From assembly GCF_003609975.1 (NCBI RefSeq), contig NZ_AP018400.1, positions 97,501 to 161,500 on the forward strand: 64,000 nt of DNA, read 5' to 3'. A model generated the notes under the pieces. The model had not been told where the DNA came from and searched no databases. It saw only the letters and a list, made by a program, of their open reading frames with translations. This DNA comes from Streptococcus ruminantium (GTDB taxonomy: Bacteria > Bacillota > Bacilli > Lactobacillales > Streptococcaceae). The position numbers and the translations under genes are program-made. Positions 36,016 to 45,191 of the stretch are shown piece by piece (within the stretch, counting starts at the first letter, position 1; the number at the start of each line of letters is the position of its first letter).

Positions 36016-36332
36016 TTTTTCCAACGACTATTGAAGAAGTCGCTCAACTGATTGAAGATGGCAAGCCAACGGTTTTCCTATTTGTAACAACTTGGTGTGG
36101 GGATTGTCACTATATTAAACCACATTTGCCAGCCATTGAAGCAGAATTTCCTGATTTGACTTTTGTTCAATTAGATCGGGATGATTTTATGTCTTTAGCA
36201 CAGCAATGGGCGATTTTAGGGATTCCGAGCTTAGTCGTTCTGAAAAACGGTCAAGAAATTGGTCGTTTTGTAGATAAAAATCGCAAGACCAAAGAAGAAA
36301 TTATCAACTTTTTAACTGGATTGGATATGTAG
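36012..36332 (+). CDS. Thioredoxin-like protein
   Basis: 106 aa, thioredoxin fold with the active site WCGDCHYIKP (Cys-Gly-Asp-Cys) near residue 29, and the cis-Pro motif GIPSLVVLKNG. Gly-Asp instead of Gly-Pro between the cysteines suggests a redox role other than housekeeping TrxA. ATGA overlap with the DUF4651 gene points to co-expression. Confidence 0.88.
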   Translation: MIFPTTIEEVAQLIEDGKPTVFLFVTTWCGDCHYIKPHLPAIEAEFPDLTFVQLDRDDFMSLAQQWAILGIPSLVVLKNGQEIGRFVDKNRKTKEEIINFLTGLDM

Positions 36333-36407
36333 TCTTTCGGTATGATTTAGGTAACGAAAACTTGACCTTATAGTTGGTATTTGTTGAGAAGAGATTAAGG
36401 AGAAAAA

Positions 36408-37031
36408 ATGATTTTTACATACAATAGAGAACATGTCGGCGATGTTCTCATGGTTATCGTGATGGAAAACAAGGGGCAAGCAGTTGCTTTTGAGCGTAAG
36501 GGAAAAGTGGCGCGTGTATTCCTGGCAGAGACAGGTCAGACAGTAGCTTGGAATATCTTTGAAGTGTCAAAATTAGTGGAACTTGCTGGTAAGGGTCAGG
36601 TGTTTTTGACAGATGAGCAAGTGGCTGTTTTGAATGCAGAATTATCCAAAGAAGGTTTTGCAGAAAGCTTGGTCAATGACAACAGTCCGAAATTTGTTGT
36701 CGGTCAGATTGCGGAATTGGTTCCTCATCCAGACAGCGACCACCTCAATATCTGTCAGGTCAATGTCGGTGACAAAACGGTGCAAATCGTAGCTGGTGCG
36801 CCAAATGCTGCACAAGGATTGAAAACTATTGTGGCTCTTCCGGGGGCAATGATGCCGAGCGGTAGCCTAATCTTCCCAGGAAAATTGCGCGGTGAAGATA
36901 GTTTTGGTATGATGTGCAGTCCACGTGAATTGCCTCTACCAAACGCACCACAAGTCCGTGGTATTATCGAATTAGACGACTCCGCAGTGGTCGGAGAGGC
37001 CTTTGATCCAGTTAAACACTGGAAGGGATAG
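36408..37031 (+). CDS. ytpR: YtpR-type tRNA-binding domain protein
   Basis: 207 aa. The N-terminal DUF4479-like part (FTYNREHVGDVLMVIV; VAWNIFEVSKL) is followed from about residue 95 by an OB-fold tRNA-binding domain as in PheT (VVGQIAELVPHPDSDHLNI; IVAGAPNAAQGLKTIVALPGA; GKLRGEDSFGMMCS). Likely binds tRNA or a related nucleic acid; the role is not established. SD AAGGAG. Confidence 0.87.
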   Translation: MIFTYNREHVGDVLMVIVMENKGQAVAFERKGKVARVFLAETGQTVAWNIFEVSKLVELAGKGQVFLTDEQVAVLNAELSKEGFAESLVNDNSPKFVVGQIAELVPHPDSDHLNICQVNVGDKTVQIVAGAPNAAQGLKTIVALPGAMMPSGSLIFPGKLRGEDSFGMMCSPRELPLPNAPQVRGIIELDDSAVVGEAFDPVKHWKG

Positions 37032-37037
37032 AAAAAG

Positions 37038-37068
37038 AAGAATTGGTCGATTTTGGCCAATTCTTTTA
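37038..37068. terminator. Terminator between ytpR and the DUF2785 gene
   Basis: AAGAATTGG pairs with CCAATTCTT across TCGATTTTGG, with A- and T-runs on both sides. Confidence 0.8.
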
Positions 37069-37845
37069 TGTTGGTTCAATTTTTCCTTCAATAGCCTGTT
37101 CGATTTCTTCGGTCAATGCTTGATGTGACCTAAGTTGGAAGTAAAGACTAGACAGAAAATGTTGGAGATTGAGCCACCGGAAGTAGTCTACTGGTTCTTG
37201 ATTTGGAAAGTCCAGCTTGCTAATCCATTCCGTCAGCTCTTGGCTGGACACTTTTTCATTCAGCAGGAGGTAGACAGGGATTTGTGCCAGACGGATTTCC
37301 TCGCCAGCTGAGAAAACTTTACTTTGTTTAGTTAGACAAGTGACAATAGTTTGCCAGACTTCTTTGTTTTTTTCAGCGGGAAATTGATCATGACAGCTTG
37401 CAGCCAGAAGAAAATCTGCTCCGTGGGCAGCAGTGTGGATCCAACCGAGTTTTTCATCATAGCCAGACCAATCATTCTCAATCGCCAAATAATCCAAGGC
37501 CTGCTGGAAGAGTAGCTCGCGGTCGTTAGTGCTTAAAAATGCATGATAAATAGACTCTGGCTCATTATCGACAGACAGCAACAGAGAGTAAAGTAAGCAA
37601 ATAAAACTTCGTTTTTGTGTGGAGCCTTCCAGGGAAAATGGCTTGGTTTCTTGAGAGAATTGCAGTAGCGACTGTGCTTGTTCTCTTGTAATCAAGCCCT
37701 CCAAAAAGATATGGCAAAAACTAGCATAGACCAGTTCGTCGCGTATAGTAGGGTCTGGATGGCCGATGTTTTCTAACAGCCAGATTAGTTCCTGATTGGT
37801 ATACGATTGGGTGGATTGTAGCTTTGAGATAAGGATGTTTTTCAT
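37066..37845 (-). CDS. DUF2785 family protein
   Basis: 259 aa, soluble and largely helical. The motif KLGWIHTAAHGADFLLA (about 135-151) is the DUF2785 hallmark, with two His residues that could bind a metal. No signal peptide or membrane helix. AAAGGAGAAA precedes the ATG. Single-gene unit convergent with ytpR and divergent from ssbB. Function unknown. Confidence 0.75.
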   Translation of the reverse strand: MKNILISKLQSTQSYTNQELIWLLENIGHPDPTIRDELVYASFCHIFLEGLITREQAQSLLQFSQETKPFSLEGSTQKRSFICLLYSLLLSVDNEPESIYHAFLSTNDRELLFQQALDYLAIENDWSGYDEKLGWIHTAAHGADFLLAASCHDQFPAEKNKEVWQTIVTCLTKQSKVFSAGEEIRLAQIPVYLLLNEKVSSQELTEWISKLDFPNQEPVDYFRWLNLQHFLSSLYFQLRSHQALTEEIEQAIEGKIEPT

Positions 37846-37881
37846 AAATTTTCTCCTTTTTCATCATTTTACCATCATTCC

Positions 37882-37889
37882 TACGAATA
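37882..37889 (+). promoter_or_regulatory. ComX (SigX) box upstream of ssbB
   Basis: An exact TACGAATA 20 bases before the ssbB start. It marks ssbB as a late competence gene together with the comG operon. Confidence 0.85.
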
Positions 37890-37909
37890 GATAAGTAGGA
37901 GGATAAAAA

Positions 37910-38305
37910 ATGTATAATAAAACTATTGTGATTGGTCGCTTGACGGCTCAACCTGAATTGACCCAGACATCCACCGGGAAAAAACTGACCCGTGTAACGA
38001 TTGCAGTCAACAGACGTTTCAAGACGGAGAATGGTGAACGTGAGGCGGATTTCCTCAATGTGATTTTCTGGGGGAAATTGGCGGAAACGCTTGTTTCCTA
38101 CGGAAGTAAAGGAAGTCTGATTTCTATTGATGGAGAATTGCGAACTCGAAAATACGAAAAAGACGGAAGCAACCACTATGTGACCGAAATCTTGGGTCAG
38201 ACCTTCCAACTGTTAGAAAGCCGAGCTCAACGTGCCATGCGTGAAAATAATGTAGGTGATGATCTTGCAGATCTAGTTTTAGAAGAGGAAGAATTACCAT
38301 TCTAA
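37910..38305 (+). CDS. ssbB: Competence-type single-stranded DNA-binding protein
   Basis: 131 aa, shorter than housekeeping SsbA (about 160 aa or more) because the Gly/Gln-rich linker is missing. The OB fold (MYNKTIVIGRLTAQPELTQT; FLNVIFWGKLAETL; SLISIDGELRTRKYE) is followed by a short tail that ends with the protein-interaction motif EEELPF. It protects incoming single-stranded DNA during transformation. The SigX box and size distinguish it from SsbA. SD AGGAGG. Confidence 0.92.
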   Translation: MYNKTIVIGRLTAQPELTQTSTGKKLTRVTIAVNRRFKTENGEREADFLNVIFWGKLAETLVSYGSKGSLISIDGELRTRKYEKDGSNHYVTEILGQTFQLLESRAQRAMRENNVGDDLADLVLEEEELPF

Positions 38306-38362
38306 GGCAGAGTTAGTCGATCAATGGAAAAGACGGATAATGCACGGTAGTTCAATTGTTGA

Positions 38363-38388
38363 AACGTCAGTTTGACTGGCGTTTTTTG
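38363..38388 (+). terminator. ssbB terminator
   Basis: ACGTCAG pairs with CTGGCGT (one G-U) around TTTGA, then TTTTTG. It lies just before the convergent gene's stop at 38389. Confidence 0.72.
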
Positions 38389-38640
38389 CTATCTTTGTTT
38401 CCGATTGTTCAACCATTCTAACACGATGACAACAAGAGATACGATAAAGACTCCGTAGAAGAAAAAGACAGCATAGTGTGGATATGTAAAGAGAAGTAAC
38501 CAGATGGACCAAAGAAAATAGGCAAATGCTATCTTCCCCCAGAAACCTAGCTTGCGCTTTAAAAACCATTCTGCAAAATCTTCATGAAGGGAGAAGCGAC
38601 TTTTATAGTAATCGTTCTTCAAATCTCGAAGGAATTTCAT
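38389..38640 (-). CDS. Small membrane protein of unknown function
   Basis: 83 aa. A charged, basic N-terminal part (MKFLRDLKNDYYKSRFSLHE) is followed by two hydrophobic helices (GKIAFAYFLWSIWLLLFTYP and AVFFFYGVFIVSLVVIVLEW) and a short basic tail. AAGGAG lies upstream of the ATG. I do not recognise a family with a known role. Confidence 0.68.
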   Translation of the reverse strand: MKFLRDLKNDYYKSRFSLHEDFAEWFLKRKLGFWGKIAFAYFLWSIWLLLFTYPHYAVFFFYGVFIVSLVVIVLEWLNNRKQR

Positions 38641-38764
38641 CTTTGAATCTCCTTATTGCTTTACTGTTATGAACAGTATAGCATACATACATTAGCCAAT
38701 AATAATATGCTGCTCTGTTTTCTCAGACCTGAGATGGATTTTGTAAAAACTTGGTAGAATTGTC

Positions 38765-38830
38765 TTGACTATTTTTGACCGAGTGATACAATAAGAATTG
38801 TAATTAGCACTCATCGTTAAAGAGTGCTAA
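38765..38830 (+). promoter_or_regulatory. groESL promoter with CIRCE operator
   Basis: TTGACT (38765-38770), 16-base spacer, TACAAT (38787-38792), then the perfect CIRCE inverted repeat TTAGCACTC-N9-GAGTGCTAA (38804-38830), the HrcA binding site. The operon is therefore heat-shock controlled by HrcA. Confidence 0.95.
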
Positions 38831-38850
38831 AGTTAGAAGGAGGATCAACT

Positions 38851-39132
38851 ATGTTGAAACCATTGGGCGATCGTATCGTCGTAAAATTTGAAGAAAAAGA
38901 ACAAACAGTTGGCGGTTTTGTCCTAGCTGGAGCTAGCCAAGAAAAAACGAGGGAAGCAAGTGTGCTTGCAGTTGGAAAAGGGATTCACACCTTTAATGGT
39001 GACCTAGTAGCACCAGAAGTAGCAGTTGGTGACAAGGTTTTGGTTGATGCTCATGCTGGGCTTGAGGTTAAAGACGGTGATCAAACTGTCCATATTGTCC
39101 GTGAATCAGATATTTTAGCAATTATCGGATAA
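38851..39132 (+). CDS. groES: Co-chaperonin GroES
   Basis: 93 aa from ATG 38851 ([17 protein letters not shown]) after AGGAGGATCAA; the frame is open upstream into CIRCE, but that part is not coding. It has the mobile loop ([19 protein letters not shown]) and the roof hairpin region. It caps GroEL during protein folding. Confidence 0.95.
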   Translation: MLKPLGDRIVVKFEEKEQTVGGFVLAGASQEKTREASVLAVGKGIHTFNGDLVAPEVAVGDKVLVDAHAGLEVKDGDQTVHIVRESDILAIIG

Positions 39133-39154
39133 GAGAACATAGTAGAAAGGATTT

Positions 39155-39228
39155 AATCCGTCTGGAAAGCTACGAGAATGAGGTGATTTGCTTTGTAATT
39201 CCCATCACTTCTTGCTTTCTGACGGAAT
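39155..39228 (+). other. Imperfect long hairpin between groES and groEL
   Basis: AATCCGTC...GGAAAGC...GAGAATGAGGTGAT on the left is largely complementary to ATCACTTCTTGCTTTCTGACGGAATT on the right (arms given in parts). The hairpin fills most of the 108-base gap. It may stabilise or process the groESL mRNA. No strong SD is visible right before groEL. Confidence 0.55.
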
Positions 39229-39234
39229 TGGTAG

Positions 39235-40863
<1,629 letters not shown>

Positions 40864-40925
40864 TGCTCGGCTATACTCGTCATAATTATCGTTTTATTTT
40901 TGATTCCCTGATAAAAATATACACG

Positions 40926-40954
40926 AAAGCACAGTCACAAGGCTGTGTTTTTTT
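40926..40954 (+). terminator. groESL terminator
   Basis: GCACAG pairs with CTGTGT around TCACAAGG, followed by seven T residues. Confidence 0.82.
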
Positions 40955-40966
40955 GATAAAATTTGT

Positions 40967-40995
40967 TTGACAAGACCCACGGGATGTGGTATTAT
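40967..40995 (+). promoter_or_regulatory. rpsL-rpsG promoter
   Basis: TTGACA (40967-40972), 17-base spacer, TATTAT (40990-40995), close to consensus as expected for a ribosomal protein operon. Confidence 0.85.
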
Positions 40996-41007
40996 GTTAG
41001 ACGGTAC

Positions 41008-41113
41008 TTTTTACTTTTGGTCTCTCAAGAGTGTACAGGGACGTGCTGACAAATGTTGCAAAAGTACACACAGATAGAGGTTGTCACCAATGCTCTGTCA
41101 CCAAAAATAAAAA
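41008..41113 (+). promoter_or_regulatory. Structured leader of rpsL-rpsG
   Basis: TTTTTACTTTTGGT (41008-41021) and ACCAAAAATAAAAA (41100-41113) can form a 14-position helix with a single C-A mismatch, closing nearly the whole leader. Inside, GTGTAC (41031-41036) pairs with GTACAC (41064-41069), and GTTGTCACCAA/CTGTCACCAA is a short direct repeat. SD CAGGAG follows at about 41121. Possible roles: autogenous control by S7 or S12, or mRNA stability. Inference only. Confidence 0.5.
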
Positions 41114-41133
41114 ATATATACAGGAGAATGTAG

Positions 41134-41547
41134 ATGCCTACAATTAACCAGTTGGTACGCAAACCACGTAAGTCTAAAGTAGAAAAATCTAAATCACCAG
41201 CTTTGAACGTTGGTTATAACAGCCGTAAAAAAGTTCAAACAAACGTTTCATCACCACAAAAACGTGGCGTTGCAACTCGTGTCGGAACAATGACACCTAA
41301 AAAACCTAACTCAGCCCTTCGTAAATTCGCTCGTGTGCGTTTGAGCAACTTGATTGAAGTGACTGCCTACATCCCAGGTATCGGCCACAATTTGCAAGAG
41401 CACAGTGTTGTTCTTCTCCGTGGTGGACGTGTAAAGGACCTTCCAGGGGTACGTTACCATATCGTTCGTGGTGCACTTGATACTGCAGGTGTTAACGATC
41501 GTAAGCAAGGCCGTTCTAAATACGGTACAAAACGTCCAAAAGGCTAA
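41134..41547 (+). CDS. rpsL: 30S ribosomal protein S12
   Basis: 137 aa. The conserved [19 protein letters not shown] and [12 protein letters not shown] blocks are in the decoding-site part. The streptomycin-linked lysines (K in TPKKPNSAL and in [10 protein letters not shown]) look wild-type. First gene of the str cluster. Confidence 0.97.
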   Translation: MPTINQLVRKPRKSKVEKSKSPALNVGYNSRKKVQTNVSSPQKRGVATRVGTMTPKKPNSALRKFARVRLSNLIEVTAYIPGIGHNLQEHSVVLLRGGRVKDLPGVRYHIVRGALDTAGVNDRKQGRSKYGTKRPKG

Positions 41548-41563
41548 GAAGGGGGAAATATAA

Positions 41564-42034
41564 ATGAGTCGTAAAAATCAAGCGCCTAAGCGCGAAGTAT
41601 TGCCAGATCCATTGTATAACTCAAAATTGGTAACTCGTTTGATTAACCGTGTTATGTTGGATGGTAAACGTGGTACAGCTGCATCAATCGTTTATGGTGC
41701 TTTCGAGCAAATCAAAGAAGCAACTGGCAACGATGCACTTGAAGTATTTGAAACAGCGATGGAAAACATCATGCCTGTATTGGAAGTACGCGCACGCCGT
41801 GTCGGTGGTTCTAACTACCAAGTTCCAGTTGAAGTTCGTCCAGAGCGTCGTACGACACTTGGTCTTCGTTGGTTGGTGACCATTGCACGTAACCGTGGTG
41901 AGCATACGATGATTGATCGTCTTGCAAAAGAAATCATGGATGCGGCTAACAACACAGGTGCAGCTGTTAAGAAACGTGAAGATACTCACAAAATGGCAGA
42001 AGCAAACCGTGCATTTGCACACTTCCGCTGGTAA
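41564..42034 (+). CDS. rpsG: 30S ribosomal protein S7
   Basis: 156 aa, with the helical S7 core ([46 protein letters not shown]) and normal C-terminus AFAHFRW. It organises the 3' domain of 16S rRNA. It follows rpsL by 16 bases with AAGGGGG as SD. The foldback repeats begin right after its stop codon. Confidence 0.97.
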   Translation: MSRKNQAPKREVLPDPLYNSKLVTRLINRVMLDGKRGTAASIVYGAFEQIKEATGNDALEVFETAMENIMPVLEVRARRVGGSNYQVPVEVRPERRTTLGLRWLVTIARNRGEHTMIDRLAKEIMDAANNTGAAVKKREDTHKMAEANRAFAHFRW

Positions 42035-42035
42035 G

Positions 42036-42420
42036 ATAGGATGTGAGGACGTTAAGAAAATTCAAGGAAAAATAGGAAATCAGACGATGGACCTTAAGGT
42101 CCAAGGAAGATTTACACCTAAAGGTAGCCACACTTGTAATTGGCTAAAGCCAAAACAATTGCGTCTCTTTTTTCCAGAATTTTTAGTCCGAACTCAACTA
42201 ATTAAGATACGAGGGCGTCAAGCAACTCCTAGCCAAAATAGGGAATCGAAGCAGATTGTTGTGCAATCAATGAGATTCCTCTTTTTGTCAGAGAGTTGTA
42301 GCCCGAGTTCAATTAAGATGTGAGAGCGTTAAGAATGTTCAAGGAAAAATAAGAACTAGGCCGGTCCCTAGGAGGAGTGAACTTTTTTCCAGAACTTTTA
42401 GCTCGAACTCAATTAGGATA
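42036..42420 (+). repeat. Foldback repeat family, rpsG-fusA locus (three tandem units)
   Basis: Units start near 42039, 42204 and 42314. Borders read AACTCAATTAAGATACGAGGGCGT or close variants. Stem arms by unit: AAAATTC (42057-42063) with GAATTTT (42177-42183); CAACTC (42223-42228) with GAGTTG (42293-42298); GTTC (42337-42340) with GAAC (42392-42395). The centres differ: unit 1 contains the palindrome GGACCTTAAGGTCC, unit 2 GGAATC...GATTCC. The GATGTGAGG end lies against the rpsG stop codon. Confidence 0.85.
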
Positions 42421-42461
42421 GTGGTTCCACCTCATCCATTTCACACCATTAGTAAGCAATC

Positions 42462-42492
42462 AAGCGGGTGGGATTTGCCCACTCGCTTTTCT
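42462..42492 (+). terminator. Terminator of rpsL-rpsG
   Basis: AAGCGGGTGGG pairs with CCCACTCGCTT (one G-U) around ATTTG, then TTCTT. It separates the S12/S7 transcript from fusA. Confidence 0.82.
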
Positions 42493-42502
42493 TAAAGTAT
42501 GG

Positions 42503-42508
42503 TATAAT
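42503..42508 (+). promoter_or_regulatory. fusA promoter -10
   Basis: TGG-extended TATAAT (42503-42508) just after the terminator, without a good -35. It indicates that fusA has its own transcript. Confidence 0.65.
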
Positions 42509-42545
42509 CAAAATAGAAAACTAAAAATATAGGAGAACAAACCTC

Positions 42546-44627
42546 ATGGCACGCGAATTTTCATTAGAAAAAACTCGTAATATCGGTATCATGGCGCACG
42601 TTGACGCAGGTAAAACGACGACAACTGAGCGTATTCTTTACTACACTGGTAAAATCCACAAAATCGGTGAAACTCACGAAGGTGCATCACAAATGGACTG
42701 GATGGAGCAAGAGCAAGAACGTGGTATCACAATCACATCTGCTGCGACAACAGCACAATGGAATAACCACCGTGTAAACATCATCGACACACCAGGACAC
42801 GTGGACTTCACAATTGAAGTACAACGTTCACTTCGCGTTCTTGATGGTGCTGTAACCGTCCTTGACTCACAATCAGGTGTTGAGCCACAAACTGAAACAG
42901 TATGGCGTCAGGCGACTGAATACGGTGTTCCACGTATCGTATTTGCTAACAAAATGGATAAAATCGGTGCTGACTTCCTTTACTCAGTATCAACGCTTCA
43001 TGATCGTTTGCAAGCAAATGCTCATCCAATTCAATTACCAATCGGTTCTGAAGATGAATTCCGTGGTATCATTGACTTGATCAAGATGAAAGCTGAAATC
43101 TATACCAATGACCTTGGTACAGACATCCTTGAAGAAGATATTCCGGCTGAATACCTTGAGCAAGCACAAGAATACCGTGAAAAATTGGTTGAAGCAGTAG
43201 CTGAAACGGATGAAGACTTGATGATGAAATACCTTGAAGGTGAAGAAATCACTAACGAAGAATTGAAAGCTGGTATCCGTAAAGCGACCATCAACGTTGA
43301 ATTCTTCCCAGTATTGTGTGGTTCTGCCTTCAAAAACAAAGGTGTTCAATTGATGCTTGATGCGGTTATTGACTACCTTCCAAGCCCAGTTGATATTCCT
43401 GCTATCAAGGGTATCAATCCAGACACAGACGCAGAAGAAGAGCGTCCAGCGTCTGACGAAGAGCCATTTGCAGCTCTTGCCTTCAAGATTATGACAGACC
43501 CATTCGTAGGTCGTTTGACATTCTTCCGTGTGTACTCAGGTGTCCTCAACAGTGGCTCATACGTGATGAACACTTCTAAAGGTAAACGTGAGCGTATCGG
43601 ACGTATCCTCCAAATGCACGCAAACAGCCGTCAAGAAATCGAAACGGTTTACTCAGGAGACATCGCAGCTGCGGTTGGTTTGAAAGACACGACAACTGGT
43701 GACTCATTGACAGATGAAAAAGCTAAGGTTATCCTTGAGTCCATCAACGTTCCAGAACCAGTTATCCAATTGATGGTTGAGCCTAAGTCTAAGGCAGACC
43801 AAGACAAGATGGGTGTTGCCCTTTCTAAATTGGCTGAAGAGGATCCAACATTCCGTGTTGAAACAAACGTTGAAACTGGTGAAACAGTTATCTCTGGTAT
43901 GGGTGAGTTGCACTTGGATGTCCTTGTTGACCGTATGCGCCGTGAATTTAAGGTTGAAGCAAACGTAGGTGCTCCTCAAGTATCTTACCGTGAAACCTTC
44001 CGTGCACAAACTTCTGCTCGTGGTTTCTTCAAACGCCAGTCTGGTGGTAAAGGTCAATTCGGTGATGTTTGGATTGAATTTACTCCAAACGAAGAAGGAA
44101 AAGGTTTCGAGTTCGAGAATGCAATCGTCGGCGGTGTGGTTCCACGTGAGTTCATCCCTGCGGTTGAAAAAGGTCTCGTAGAATCTATGGCCAATGGTGT
44201 GCTTGCTGGTTATCCAATCGTTGACGTGAAAGCTAAGCTGTACGATGGTTCATACCACGATGTCGACTCATCTGAAACAGCCTTCAAAGTGGCAGCATCT
44301 CTTGCCCTTAAAGAAGCTGCTAAGTCAGCTCAACCAACTATCCTTGAGCCAATGATGCTTGTAACCATCACTGCGCCAGAAGATAACCTTGGTGACGTTA
44401 TGGGTCACGTGACTGCACGTCGTGGTCGTGTTGACGGTATGGAAGCTCGTGGTAATACACAAATCGTTCGTGCTTATGTACCACTTGCTGAAATGTTTGG
44501 TTACGCAACAGTTCTTCGTTCGGCTACACAAGGTCGCGGTACTTTCATGATGGTATTTGACCACTACGAAGATGTACCAAAATCTGTACAGGATGAAATT
44601 ATCAAGAAAAATGGTGGCAATGCTTAA
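42546..44627 (+). CDS. fusA: Elongation factor G
   Basis: 693 aa translational GTPase. G1 is AHVDAGKTT (with MAHVDAGK), then switch [11 protein letters not shown]4 NKMD and G5 in the SAF region. Domains II-V include [15 protein letters not shown] and [16 protein letters not shown]. It drives ribosome translocation. SD AGGAGAAC precedes the ATG. Codon use is strongly biased, as for highly expressed genes. Confidence 0.97.
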   Translation: MAREFSLEKTRNIGIMAHVDAGKTTTTERILYYTGKIHKIGETHEGASQMDWMEQEQERGITITSAATTAQWNNHRVNIIDTPGHVDFTIEVQRSLRVLDGAVTVLDSQSGVEPQTETVWRQATEYGVPRIVFANKMDKIGADFLYSVSTLHDRLQANAHPIQLPIGSEDEFRGIIDLIKMKAEIYTNDLGTDILEEDIPAEYLEQAQEYREKLVEAVAETDEDLMMKYLEGEEITNEELKAGIRKATINVEFFPVLCGSAFKNKGVQLMLDAVIDYLPSPVDIPAIKGINPDTDAEEERPASDEEPFAALAFKIMTDPFVGRLTFFRVYSGVLNSGSYVMNTSKGKRERIGRILQMHANSRQEIETVYSGDIAAAVGLKDTTTGDSLTDEKAKVILESINVPEPVIQLMVEPKSKADQDKMGVALSKLAEEDPTFRVETNVETGETVISGMGELHLDVLVDRMRREFKVEANVGAPQVSYRETFRAQTSARGFFKRQSGGKGQFGDVWIEFTPNEEGKGFEFENAIVGGVVPREFIPAVEKGLVESMANGVLAGYPIVDVKAKLYDGSYHDVDSSETAFKVAASLALKEAAKSAQPTILEPMMLVTITAPEDNLGDVMGHVTARRGRVDGMEARGNTQIVRAYVPLAEMFGYATVLRSATQGRGTFMMVFDHYEDVPKSVQDEIIKKNGGNA

Positions 44628-44637
44628 TGGCTAGCCC

Positions 44638-44660
44638 AGGCACCTTCGGGTGCCTTTTTT
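44638..44660 (+). terminator. fusA terminator
   Basis: AGGCACC-TTCG-GGTGCCT followed by six T residues; a textbook tetraloop terminator. Confidence 0.93.
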
Positions 44661-45107
44661 GTGTTTGCGAATCCTTTTTTAGAAAGAAAATTAAATAGGA
44701 AAGTTTTGACCGTGTCTTTATCTGGGGATACGGTCAAATTATTGGAGTAAAAAAAACGATCTTGTCTTGGAACTCACATTGATAAAAGTCTCAAATGAAA
44801 CTGGTATTGTCGTAGACAACAAGGTAATTCTTTTTTAGGTGGTGGCTTTATGGCACAATAGAGTCTGAGTATTATTAGAAGCTTTGGCATAGAAAGAAAA
44901 GCATATCTTGACAAGCATATTGGCTATATTGGGGTGAAAAACGATAAGGAGGACATCTGTAAAATAGTTATTTTCAAAGATTATCATTAGCCTTTCTACA
45001 TACTATAATTACTCGATATACAGATGAAAATAATTTTTGATTAGATTGTAAATAGATTAAGTTGATTATCTAAGTTTACTTTGTGTAAATTTGATGCATC
45101 AAACTAA
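44661..45107 (+). other. Long intergenic region before the surface-protein locus
   Basis: A hairpin TTGACCGT/ACGGTCAA (44706-44713 with 44730-44737) is present. A plus-strand open stretch of about 42 codons ends at 44998 (contains GIERKAYLDKHIGYIGVKN) but lacks ATG, GTG or TTG and SD, so it looks like the tail of a decayed gene I cannot identify. The rest is AT-rich and shows nothing I can name. Confidence 0.4.
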
Positions 45108-45136
45108 TTGACTTTTGGTCCCATAAGAGGTACAAT
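45108..45136 (+). promoter_or_regulatory. Promoter of the surface-protein genes
   Basis: TTGACT (45108-45113), 17-base spacer, TACAAT (45131-45136). It precedes an AT-rich leader and SD AAAGGAGAGGG of the G5 protein gene. Confidence 0.78.
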
Positions 45137-45191
45137 ATCTTAGGTATTTTATTTATATAAAATATTTTATTAAACAAAAGGAGAGGGACTT

